NCBI GenBank assembly: GCA_003049485.1
Contig: PYST01000233.1
Location: 1 to 60,850, forward strand
From: Ophioceras dolichostomum
Taxonomy: Eukaryota > Ascomycota > Sordariomycetes > Magnaporthales > Ophioceraceae
DNA length: 60,850 bases
Direction: 5' to 3'
In this document: positions 1-11,200 of the stretch, piece by piece
Layout: every line of letters begins with the position of its first letter
How positions within the stretch are numbered: the first letter of the stretch is position 1
Translations under genes and position numbers: made by a program
The notes under the pieces: model-generated
Database searches by the model: none
What the model was told of the DNA's origin: nothing
The model's input: only the letters and a program-made list of their open reading frames with translations

Positions 1-300
1 GCCCGCCTGCCCGCCACCCTTCAGCATCCAGCCGCCACCGGCCGCCGCGCGACCTCACTCTGCTCCCCTGCCCAACGATTCCAACAATCGCCTCCATCTC
101 GCTCCCCGGAAAAGGGACAGACCACGATCGATCAGCCGCGCCCCTTCCATAGGTACCCACCACCAGCCAGCCAGCCAGCCGACTAGCCTTCCTGTCCGCT
201 TTGTGAACAGACCCGAAGACGAAAATACCGATACCGATTAAACCCAAACGCTGCGCGTGAAAACGAAACACAAAGAGCAAGAAGATCGAGAAGAGCGAAG
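1..300 (+). promoter_or_regulatory. 5' leader/promoter region of the PP2A gene
   Basis: This is C-rich, CT/CA-biased sequence (many cagc/cacc runs) ending in a purine-rich aagagcgaag just before the ATG, typical of a fungal 5' UTR. No competing long reading frame or RNA gene is seen. The true promoter probably lies partly outside the window. Confidence 0.5.
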
Positions 301-2018
301 ATGGACACGAACATGGAGGACGTTGGTCGTGTCCCGACGGACCTGGCCCCGGCGCCACCTCTTGAGCCGACGACAATCCCAACCCTAGACGGCTGGATCG
401 AGAGCCTCATGCTCTGCAAGCAGCTGCCCGAGGTGGACGTGCAGAGACTGTGCGAGAAGGTCGGCTTAGCTTACCCCTCCCTTTTCGCTTGACGTGATGG
501 AGGCTGCAGGGACGGTTGAGCCGCAACTAGACCGTCGCCAGGAGGAGTCGGCGTGGTCGCGTGCCTCCTGTTCTCTGCTCACCCCCAAGCTTGGTCGTTG
601 ACAAACCACTGACATTTTTATCGGGTCTCTTTTTTTTTCTCTTAGGCGCGAGAAGTTCTGCAAGACGAATCGAACGTCCAGCCAGTGGTACGCTCTCCTT
701 TCCTCCTGTTCTACCCAAAAGCGGGATGTCGACCTGCTTGTAATGGATCAGGCCCTCTAACTCATCTCGGTTTGCCTTCACACAGAAATGCCCTGTCACC
801 GTTTGCGGCGACATACACGGTCAATTCCATGACCTGATGGAGCTCTTCAAGATCGGCGGTCCCAATCCTGATACCAACTATCTTTTCATGGGTATGCCTG
901 ATCCCCTTCTCTCTATCCTTCTCTTTGCAGTTGGGTGCGGTCTCCAGATGTTGTCGTACGTGAGGGCTCGCAGAATCAGGCAGAGCAAGAAGGCCCGGAT
1001 GGACAAGGCAGGCCAGCGAACTGATTTCCTTCCTCCCCTCAACAACCAGGCGACTATGTCGACCGAGGCTACTACTCGGTCGAGACCGTCACGCTCCTGG
1101 TGGCGCTCAAGATCCGATACCCACAGCGCATCACGATCCTGCGCGGCAACCACGAGTCGCGCCAGATCACGCAGGTGTACGGGTTCTACGACGAGTGCCT
1201 GCGCAAGTACGGCAACGCCAACGTGTGGAAGTACTTCACAGACCTGTTCGACTACCTGCCGCTCACGGCGCTCATCGACAACCAGATTTTCTGCCTACAC
1301 GGTGGGCTGTCACCGAGCATCGACACGCTCGATAACATCCGCGCCCTGGACAGGATCCAGGAGGTCCCCCACGAGGGCCCTATGTGCGACCTCCTCTGGT
1401 CCGACCCGGATGACCGGTGCGGCTGGGGCATCTCCCCGCGCGGAGCCGGCTACACCTTTGGCCAGGACATCTCGGAGGCGTTTAACCATAACAACGGCTT
1501 GACGCTCATAGCCAGGGCTCACCAGCTCGTCATGGAGGGCTACAACTGGTCTCAGGACCGCAACGTTGTGACCATCTTCTCAGGTGCGTGATCTCGATAT
1601 CTACTCTACGCCTAGCTGGCTTTGTTTTGGCTTTACTGACACTTCCTTCTCCGATAGCGCCCAACTACTGCTACCGCTGTGGCAACCAAGCTGCTATCAT
1701 GGAGATCGATGAGCACCTGAAGTACACATTGTAAGCGATCACCTCTGGAGGAGAAACCGCTTCCCTTCTCCACCCTTTAGAGCCCTTACTCCGCTAGTAT
1801 TTTTACTAACAAACATTCCCCCCCCCCCCATCTCACAGCCTCCAATTTGATCCATGCCCACGGGCCGGAGAGCCTCTGGTTTCGAGACGTAAGTTACATC
1901 ATCCCACCACCAAACCCAAAGCGAGGCACCGTTACTAAGCANCACCAAACCCAAAGCGAGGCACCGTTACTAAGCAAGGCGAGATGTATATACAGGGACG
2001 CCGGACTACTTCCTATAA
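301..2018 (+). CDS. Serine/threonine protein phosphatase PP2A catalytic subunit
   Basis: This is the metal-dependent Ser/Thr phosphatase of the PPP family, the catalytic core of PP2A holoenzymes that oppose kinases in cell cycle and signalling. Seven exons join in phase: 301-459, 646-687, 786-891, 1050-1583, 1658-1730, 1839-1888 and 1996-2018, giving 328 residues, the normal PP2A length. The PPP signatures are seen in order: GDIHGQF, GDYVDRG (split by the intron at 892-1049) and LRGNHESRQI, followed by the conserved SAPNYCYRCGN segment. The C-terminus is TPDYFL, the classic PP2A tail that is carboxymethylated on the last Leu. The first intron has a weak GTCGGC donor but phase and the CEK/AREVL junction support it. 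Intron 6 (1889-1995) contains an N flanked by a 34-bp exact duplication, probably an assembly artefact that does not touch coding sequence. It could be a close PP2A-like paralogue such as PP4 or PP6, but the tail favours PP2A. Confidence 0.93.
1908..1976. repeat. 34-bp exact direct repeat around a single N (assembly join)
   Basis: Positions 1908-1941 and 1943-1976 are identical 34-mers, starting caccaaaccc and ending ctaagca, separated by one N at 1942. It lies inside intron 6 of the PP2A gene. The pattern is what an unmerged contig overlap leaves behind. Collapsing it would shorten that intron from 107 to 72 nt. Confidence 0.85.
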
Positions 2019-3729
2019 CGAACTAAAGGCAAGATGAGAGGGGAGCATGCTAGGCAGCCGAAATGCACATTTTTTCTTGGGCACGCCGCGACTCACAACA
2101 CCCGCGTGTTGAGCTCCCCCTCCTGTTTGTTTTGTTGTTTCGTTCTGCTGAAGACGAAGAATCGCCTCGTCGCCCACCGCCGTAACCTAATTCGCCTTTA
2201 CTTCACTTCCATCAAAGCCCCCCTGTTTATTCCGGCTGTATTACACCGTTCGCACATAAACACACCTTCATCAGTTTCGCTTCGGTTTGTTCATCTTGCT
2301 TCCCTCACTATGCCTAACCAGCGTCCTGCTTTCCCTAAAGAGATCTCGAAAGGATGGGACGGGACAGGACGGGACGGACGGAATCTCGAAAAGTGACCTA
2401 TTCTGCCTAGATTTTACATTTCAAGCATTCATCGGGGACCCTGGCTGGTTGGGTTAACTACCACCTGAGTAAGGTATGCCGTTATGGAGGTGTCGGCTTC
2501 GCGGCTCTATCTTTTCTTCACTTGGCAGACTTTTCTTCTCTTGATTCCCTCTCGCCCCATCGCGTGTTGGTAGTAGTTTTGTCGGATATCCCCTCTTCTC
2601 ATTTTCCCGTCCTTTTTTTTTTCTGTGTTGGAAGAATTAGGTATCTAGACTTTGCGTAGTCCTTCCTTCTTAGAGAAGACAGAAGACGAGGAGAGAGAGA
2701 CCGTCAAAAAGACACAAACAAAAACGGAGAAGAAATAGGAGTGTTTGTTTTCTGATCATGATCTACCCCCATCACCCGTATAAGTTTGTTTGTGAATGCC
2801 AGTAATGCTTGTTTTGGGGATTCGGCCAACGACAGGTGCGTGCAAGGCATCACTCAGAACTCTTCACTGACCCGGTTACCTCGCCTTCCTGCTATCGCAG
2901 TGTTTCTCATGCGCCCGGACCTTGTCTGGTTGTTTCTCGTTCAGCACGCCTGCAACCATTTTTACGACGTCGGTGGTTGATACCATGAGAGAAGGTAGAA
3001 AGGGTAGACACCCCACGAGGAAAGGCTTTGAAATGAGGACCTGGTTGATTAAGGCATATTATCTCATGTGTCCACCTTACAGAAGAAGAATAGATGGTAT
3101 GGCATGCTGGTATATTGATTCTTTCTCATCCCCCTTCCCCTCGGTAACAATGTTCGCAATCCGGGTTGTTTCTGACCTGCCCAGTGGACTGCCTGTCCGC
3201 CTGAACGCCGTACAAGCTCGTCATGACCCAAAAAAAGAATATACTATTAAAAAAACAAATACAACAGCAACCCGTTAGAAAGAGGGGGGTTGTGGCGCCC
3301 ATCTAGGTTCGTAAGGTAGATGATAGGGGAAAAAAGGGCATGGGCATGGATTACGGGCGCCCCGAACGATCATCCGATTACAGGCTGTGACCTGCCTGCT
3401 TTGAGAGACTTTTTTGTTTTGCCCAATGTGCCGTGGGTGTGCCCGCCCATTTACAGAACGGCCTCGGCTTCGTGGGGGGCTCAAAGCGCCACCTGCCTTG
3501 CTTGCCTCTCCCATAGCCTGAACTCCTGGTGCTCAAAACCCCAAGGAGACGATGTGTTGGTGGAAGGGGGGATGGACATGGAGATATTTTATGGAGTTGT
3601 GGATGTTGCGTAGGTGCGTGTTGGGAACGTAGGTAGGGTAGGGTAGGATAGGGGTGGGGGATATTGGCCTCTCTTGATGATGAGAACAATAGATTCGCTG
3701 GCGTGCCGACGAGTAAGAGCTCACTTTCC
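2019..3729. other. Intergenic region between convergent genes (3' flanks)
   Basis: This 1.7-kb stretch holds the 3' UTRs of the PP2A gene and of the minus-strand DUF3112 gene. It is T- and pyrimidine-rich on the plus strand up to about 2,650, then purine-rich (gaagacagaagacgaggag). A G-rich run lies at about 3,625-3,662. The short open frames here lack codon structure, recognisable domains or good splice partners, so no gene is called. Confidence 0.6.
3625..3662 (+). repeat. G-rich tract with quadruplex potential
   Basis: The segment reads as repeated gtaggtaggg/taggata/ggggtggggg blocks, with four or more runs of three or more G. It lies just beyond the stop codon of the minus-strand membrane-protein gene, so the transcript would carry the C-rich complement. 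The function is unknown, and simple-sequence origin is most likely. Confidence 0.4.
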
Positions 3730-5209
3730 TCATCCCTGTCTGTAGTCGATGCTGATCCTCTTGTACAGCTCATCCCTGGCGCGACTCTCCCACTGCACCC
3801 ACCTGGGGGTTAGAATTGGCTCTATACCGGCACGGAGCGGAGCGCTGGTGGGGAGGGAGTAGATCGAGATGCCGCACTGGATGAGAAGACATGGGACGAA
3901 TCAGGCAACGAACTGACCTCCTTCTCGCGGTCGCTGCCAACAGGGAAGCCGCCGGACCCGGCGCCTCCCGTGTCAGTCTCGTCGGTGCTACCGAACACAT
4001 CCCCTTCGGTGTTTATACGCTGCTCGACGAAGCTCGGCTGGGCCCTCAGTTTGCCGCCCGAGTAGTGCCCCGGGCCCCTGCTCCCGTCCGGCACGTGGAA
4101 GCGGCGGTCGAAGCGGGCGATGGCGTAGGCGTACACGACAAGCAGCTCGATGCCGTAGTTGAAGACGTAGTAGCACGCCCGGTGGTGGAACCAGGCCGGC
4201 TGCGTGATGGGGCGGGGGTCGAATGCCACGCCCGTGCGGAAGCCCGCGCCGAGGGCCAGCAGGACGGAGGTCGACAGGAGCAAGCCGACCTTGGAGCGGA
4301 AGCGGCCCTGGCCAAACTTCTCGAGGCGGTGCTCGCGCGGCACGGCGACGCAGGCGATTACGATGGGGATCGGGGCGAAGGCCAGGGCGGCGAGGAAGGT
4401 CGAGGCGACGAGCTGGACGGTGCGATCGGCGTTGCGTGCGTAGGCGTCGAGCGTGAAGAAGGAGTGCACGGTCGCGGTGATGACCATGACGAGCAGGCAG
4501 CCGACGGCGACGAAGGAGGCGCGGAAGACCCAGGCGAGGCCGCGGCGCCAGCCGAAGCGCGGGTGGTACGAGCGCACGAGGCGCTGGGCGAAGATGAGGT
4601 TGACGATGAAGAGGATGAGGACCCCCGCGGCGACGAAGATGTTGGCGGCCACGGCGATGTTCAGGTTGGTCGGGTTGTGGGCCCAGGCCATGCGCATGGA
4701 GAGCGCGGTGATGCGCGCCATGCAGAAGCCGAAGAGCAGGACCGAGAAGACGAACTTGTGGTCCCGCCTGAGGTTCACCTGGAACACGGTCATGTGGATG
4801 GCCGCGGCTATGACGAAGAGGAAGAGCAGCACGGCGCAGATGGGGTCGTCGATAGTCACCGTCGGCATGCCGCCTAGTAGGGCCGCTGACGGGAGGTATG
4901 GCGGGCCAGAGGGCCGGGGGATCTGTTTGGTTTTTGAGTCGTTAGTGCGTCAGTCAGTCAGTCAGTAAGTCAATTCCTATTACACAGAGGTTGACGTTTT
5001 TCCACCAGACTGGCTATATCCCCATAGATTCCCAGCCCAGTCGTCAAGACGTCTGGTTTCCGGGGGGAAGCAGCCTTCCCTGCCTCGACGACCACATAGA
5101 GTGGCCGTTGGAGTTCCGTGTCATCCACCCCCCTGTGCAACAGTCCGACCCCTCTGAAGGAGATGGCTGAAAGACCTACCTGTGTCCCACCAGCAGATCC
5201 AGGATCCAT
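3730..5209 (-). CDS. Seven-helix fungal membrane protein, DUF3112 family
   Basis: This is a multi-pass membrane protein of a fungal family with no assigned biochemical function. I propose three exons on the minus strand: 5180-5209 (MDPGSAGGTQ), 3918-4922 and 3730-3792, making 365 residues. Both introns are phase 0, with donors GTAGGT and GTCAGT and CAG acceptors. The main exon shows about seven hydrophobic segments, beginning DDPICAVLLFLFVIAAAIHM, and the family-like stretches FGFCMARIT, NIFVAAGVLILFIVNLIFAQ and LEKFGQGRFRSK, ending FDRRFHVPDGS..GHYSGG. The tail is hydrophilic, and the last exon (WESRARDELYKRISIDYRQG) replaces a read-through tail that would run to 3822. If the first intron is wrong, translation could start at 4868 (MPTVTIDDP). 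The family assignment is from remembered pattern, with no search run. Confidence 0.75.
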
Positions 5210-8200
5210 CTTGCTACTCTGAGCTGGCCACCAGCCGTGAGCTAGAACCTATCCAACTTCTCTAGACCCAGTGGTCTTCAACACACATAACAACAATGAC
5301 GAGAGTTCGATATACCCCGTCTTCGTGGTCTATGTGTGGAGTCGTAGCGTTTAGGTTGGGATAGGCAAGTGTAAGTGAGAAGGTGGGGACAGAACAAAAG
5401 GGGGAGAACAGTGAGGCTCCGACCAAGTAAAAGCGAGGGATGGTGTATAAAAGAGTTGCCGTATTCGGCAGCTTTGATGCTTGGTTGGAGCTTGCCCAGG
5501 ACTGACGTCTTGCACGGCAATGCTTGTTTCTGACTGGACCTGGCCCTCCGTCTCTTCTTCTTTGGTTTTCTTTCCTTATCCGATCAGTAGGAGCGAGATA
5601 GACCAAGAGGATCGAGTGAGAGAGCGAGAGAGTGAACACGTGTGTGAGGTATGTGAGATTGTATGTCGTGTATGTGTGTGTATGTTGGTGTGCCGCGGGC
5701 GGGCGGGTGGTTCTCCCGCCTTGTTGTGTGTAAGTGAGGTGCGTCTTGCCCCCCTTCCCGAGGGAGCTCCAGCCCGCAGAAGGTGGAATCAACCTAATTA
5801 ATTAATTTATCAACGCTAAGAGCTCTCGAAGGTTTCCGTGGCGCTGTACCACGCTCGGCGAACGGACAATAGGAATCCAGATCTTTCCCTTCTAGGGAGG
5901 CTTGTGATTAGGTGAATGGAGGTTCGAGGGGACAGGAAGCTTGAGATGGATGATGGATATATGCGTATCGATGATGCAAGAGAGCCGAGGAGAGTCTGTC
6001 TGTCTGTCTACCTGTCTCTTCAGGGACCACGCCACCAAGGATGGTGATAATATTTATATTTTCGTCAAGGACTGGGTCTCGCCCGATACCATTCTGGGTC
6101 AACCAGGTCGTTGGGAAACGAACAATGAAAGGAGCGACGAGAATACACAGGACAGGGGTTTGTTCACAAGAGCGAACGCCGACATGCCGGGCTGGCTAGG
6201 CTAGGCTAGGCTAGGGCAACATCGCTTGGCTGGCCCTCCACAAGATGGAAGAAACAAGATGGAGCTTGATGTCTGGTGACATGATAACTCGAAGAACTGA
6301 CCACCACACCAGCACTACTGGCGCTACTGACACAATTTGACATTTTAGTATCGATGGGGGTGTAGTCAAGCACCAACATGCCACGCACACACACCAGGAA
6401 GAGCATCAAGGCAGTCACGGCAAACGCACCAGCCAAAACACACCAATGATGACACTTCCTCGCCCGCGAGAGATCGTCCAGCAGCACCTTCAAAAAGCAG
6501 CTCAGAGCGGCTGTCGCGTTGTTGTGACACTCTTTGGGATGATCAGCTGCACCCTGGGCTACGCTAGTATTGCTCGCTGTCGTTGGCTGTGGCGACCCGC
6601 CACCATCACCCCGGATTCCTTGGCGGTCGTGGTGGAGAGTCGGTGTTTTTGGGGCGCGAGTGTCCGAACCTGCAGGGCCGATCGCCAGCGATCGGGCCCA
6701 GGCATCCTAGAAACTCCGACCGACCACGATAATCCTGCGCGAAATACGCAAGAAGCGAAGTACATGTACTACCACGTCCGCAAACAGGAAACGAGATGAA
6801 TGGTGTTGGGGCGACGGCGAAACCTGGAATTTTCTTTTCGTCCGTCTTATTCCGCTTTCAAATGCACGGTTTTGTCTGTTGGTGTTGTGTCTTGCGGGAG
6901 GACGAAAAAGAAAAAACTCGAAGGGGGCTGTCTGTTGATTGTTGACCCCTCCACCGTCATGAAAAGGCAGTCGTGCATTCTCATGTTAACCAAGCACAAC
7001 CGCGGGATCTTGCGGGAAGGTGCACAGTAGAGATTGTCGGTAGCACAGGCCGGCGGGAAGCTGCTGCGAGTTCGCGAACCGGCAAGAAGTATCCGGACAC
7101 ACGCTGTTCCAAGGCTGATTTGATGAATTGGTCTTTCAGCTCTGCGTGCCTGTGTCCCTGGGTGCGGGCTGGCAATCCGGCTGATTCTGGTGCCTGTTAT
7201 CATGAGCACTCCGTCTTGAAGATCATTCCAGCCGGCTCATCTACTACGATGAGGAATGTGGGGGATTCGTCAGGGATTCGTCGCCTTCTCGAGATTTCAA
7301 GTTGCTCGCTCTTCGCCTTTGCCCGCCACCGACCTCCAGCTTCTTGATGTTCTGGTTTTCGGGTGCCACCGTCCCCGGGTGCTTGACCCCTGTTGGCGGT
7401 TTGGCACGCCCCAGAAGGCTGAACCTCGACTTCTTCCTGTCCAGGTTGTTAGGTCATCCGATGATGCTTTGAATCAAAGGATCATTCGAAGCTTAAATCC
7501 CTCGCGAAAAGGATCGGTCCCAACTCTCCAAGTCTCAACCCTCCAACGATGGTCCCGACCTCCTTCGAGACATAAGTACCTCTAGAAGAGTAAGAAGGAG
7601 CACATGCTCGGCCAGCCGGTCGATAGACTAGGTGAATTTTCTCCGACGTGGCCGCTTGCTTGATTCACGGGCCGCAGGGATGTCCCCTCCATCCTTGATC
7701 TCTAATATAGTGTCCACCACACACTCACTTATGCCGCTTCTGTCCGCCTTCCCTTCAACCTCACTCTATCAAGCAGGCTAAAGTCGAGATAGGGTACGCC
7801 TAGGGAGGAGGGGATAAGACTACCTAGGATGGTTAGCAGCGCGGGTTGCGGCTTCTCGAGAACTAGCGAGGTTGGACTGGAGGCACTCCGCCACGTGTAT
7901 TGTCGATCTTACCGAATTGGCTCGGTGTTAGTGAAGATGGTGATTTGGCAATGGCCGGCCCAGCATTGATCACGACGACGGGCAGGCAGGATGACGGCAT
8001 GCCAGTGCCAGCATGGCGGCATGCGGCTGTTCGCTTCTCGGGTGGCTTTTTCTAAGCGATCGCGAGCCGTCGCTTTGGAAGATGGTGTTCTGTCCCCGGC
8101 ACCAGGCAGCTCACACAGGAACAACACTGCCCGATTCCGTACCTACGGAGTCAAGATATTCACATTCCTCTTTCCTCTCATCCAGCCCTGACGACAACGC

Positions 8201-11200
8201 ATCACAATCCAGGAGCGGCGCTCTTCCCCACGGCATGGCATCGAGGCAAACTCGCGGTACAGTACAAGCTCCCTTTCCTTCGGTGTGATGCAGTGGTCGT
8301 GCGACCCTGCACTGGGCTGATGCTGTGGCATGTCCGTCCCCGCATTCTCCCGCTCGCCCCACGCGAGAAATGCCCCAAAGCCACGGTTCTCACCGCCCAC
8401 GGCAACGCACAATCGGGAGCGGCCAGGCGACCGGACAGGCGGGCGGGACGAACACATCGCTCTTTCGGGTCACAGCAGGAGATACTGAAGCCAGATGAAG
8501 TGAGAGTCCGGTAGGCTGCGGCCAATGTCGTGCGGCGACGGCTGCATCGACCCAAGATCTCAGACTCGATGTGACGGAGCGAGCGAGCGAGCGAGCATGC
8601 TGTACGTACAGAGTACCATAAGAGATGTCGCTGCTGTGTCGCGGTGTGCAACCTCCGTGTCGTCTGACCTCGAGACCTCGCGAAGGGCGCTTAAGTGTTG
8701 TGAGGGTTTTTACAATGTACAGCACGGACAAAACCGTTGTCACCTGACAGCTTCGCCTGAACCTCGCACGTTCGCGGTCTTCTCTTTCCAAACCGACACC
8801 GCCACATGTGGGTGGCATTCGCATGCATTTTGCTTTACTCGCTTCCTTGTCGCCTCATCTGGACTGAACAGGAGAGAAGTCGTGGTGGCCCTGCTTTCTT
8901 CCGTCCCAACTACTCTGGTGCCCTGGTGAGGAAGCAAAAAAAGGGGGTCTCGCGTGGACTTTGCTGGTAGACATAAGGGATCTGCACAGGGCTCTTGGAG
9001 GCGTCGTGATGCGCTTCAGGGGCTTCTCTCCCCGTTTCTCTCCTTTCCCTCTCCTCCACCACCCCGCCGCTCTCTTTGTGTTTCTGCATGCGCACGACCA
9101 ACAGATCTGCCGTCGAGGTGAGGTGCATGCCAGGTTTGCAATATGTGTGTCTATGCCGTTGGCTTTGGCCTCTTTTTCTTCTCCATTCCTCGCCTGCATT
9201 TCGTCCCGATTGCTAATGAGGTAATCCGAGGACTATAACAACTGGAGGAATAGTCATGTAGGAAATTGTCATCACGCTATTCTGCGCTTCTTTACCAGTT
9301 GTCCTCAGATACCTGGTGCCTTCCACTCTCCTATCTACCTGTAGATATCGGTATTGCCTCGAGTATTCCGAACTATGTACGTCGTGATCCTTCTTTACCC
9401 CGCAGTTGATCGGTTTGAATATCATCCCGTCGAGTGTGCCACGTTGAGGTCGTCGTCGACCTGGCGTGAAATAAAACAAGCATAGTTTCAACTCATTCTA
9501 CGTTGGGGAGACGGCTCCTTGCTGAAAACCCCTGGTTATCCCAGGTGTAGATCCAAACCTCGAAAAACGTTGGGAAGCCCTCAAATGGGTCGTGGAGCAC
9601 ATGTGTCCCAGGATGATCCGACAAGTGGCGGGCACGAGGCAAAGTCCTCCCCTCGAGTTTTATGCTATCGCTTATCTGTACGGCTGAGATCGCGACCAGG
9701 CGAGAGAGGAATACGTACAGGGAGGTTGATCGTACAGAGTTTGGTAGCACGCTCTGAAGTACCTACCTACCCACCTGCAGATAGTCTGGCGACCGCAAGA
9801 CTTCCCTCGTTTTCAGATCTTGCTGTCCTCCTGCCGACGATGAGACGTGTTTCCCTTCACTCGCATGCACGGTTGATCGCCAGCTGTACATGTTCTGCGT
9901 TCAAGAGATGTGCCCCCGCCATCGTCCCGCTCTCCTCGAGTTCTTGGTGGTGAGGCCGCCTGAGTAACACAGACCGTATCACAGATAGCATGCGACCGAG
10001 TGAGCTGTTGAGCTGGCATGCAACAACGGCGGCGGCGGCGAAAGGAATTCCACCCCTGGCTCGATATCACGATCGTGGCCATCATAATGGCCGAAAGGGG
10101 CAAGTCACCACCCCTCGTGGCGGCCGTCGTTTGTGAAACCTGACATACCTGCATCGTCGGTGCATCCCTTACTGATGCTCCCCGCTTGAGCTCGATGTGA
10201 CTTGCATTAGTGGCGCTCGACGGCGACTTGTCGATGCATCTGCCTCTACGAAGAGGCGGCCTGTCTCGGCCGCAAGGTATCCATCCGTGCCTGACATGCT
10301 GCATTCGGGACAAGAAGGGCACAAAATACCTTCAGCGTTGACTGGAACGAACGGGAGGGGGCAGTTGAGTCGGGTCCGCTCCTCCCGTCTTGTGGACTGT
10401 CTTGAGCTGGAACCAAACCGCGGGTCGTGTCATTGACGTGTTTGAGGTGCATATCCAGCTGCTGTTTTTGGCAGCCACCCCGTTCCCCGCATCTCGACGA
10501 CGTGAGAGACAAAAGACGGAGAAAGGGGGGAAAGGGAGAGGGACATGTTCCGAAAATCCCTCGCCTCTTTATGACTAGGTATCTATCTGCTAGCGGCGTC
10601 CCCTCCCGATGTTTCCCTCCCGAAGCCCGGTATCTCCATTCTCCTAAATATAAGCATCTCGTTCGTTTGGGTGCAGGAGGTAGCAGATCTGTGGGTGGTT
10701 AACAACGGAGCAGATCGCGGACGTTTCATGGTTCATTGGTGGTCCACGCCGTCGAGCGGCGGCGGCAGCACCTGGTTGGGGGTGAAAAGGAGGGGTTCGG
10801 AACCGTCATCGAAACCGCTCCATGTCTTGGGGTCTAGGTAGGGTTCTGGCGGTGTCATTCCATTATCGCGCTGCTCTGGGCTCTGATCGGCTGGCTCGCA
10901 ACCTGTTAGAGGCCCAAGGATGCTCCCTCACGTGTGCGAGCTCCCACACGGCACCGAGTGCACCCCCGCCGCGGCTGTCTGGACCTAGGTTTGTGCCAAA
11001 TTTAGTGCACGGCACGGCACTCGATCGGTCGGAGGCGCCGCCTGCCACCGGATTGGTGGAGACAGCCGGCCCTTGACAGGCCTCGATAAATGTCCTTTCG
11101 CCAGCCAGCGATAAGCCGTCTCTTCATACATAATCTGCTCTTCCGGGCGCTTATTTTTATATTGAGCATGCAGCATCGGCAGAGGGCAAACGCTCGGATG

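Noticed and set aside
3600..3662. GGGTAGGGTAGG sequence considered as an interstitial telomere repeat
   Set aside because: The unit is irregular (gtagg/gtaggg/ataggg) and not an exact TTAGGG array; simple G-rich sequence is the safer description.
3891..4877. 328-codon plus-strand frame opposite the DUF3112 gene
   Set aside because: It is a Glu/Asp/Gly/Ala-rich reverse shadow of a helix-rich membrane protein, with no domain.
6206..6493. Minus-strand 95-codon frame with a hydrophobic segment
   Set aside because: It starts at a non-ATG codon, the hydrophobic stretch is short, and no upstream exon or promoter context supports it.
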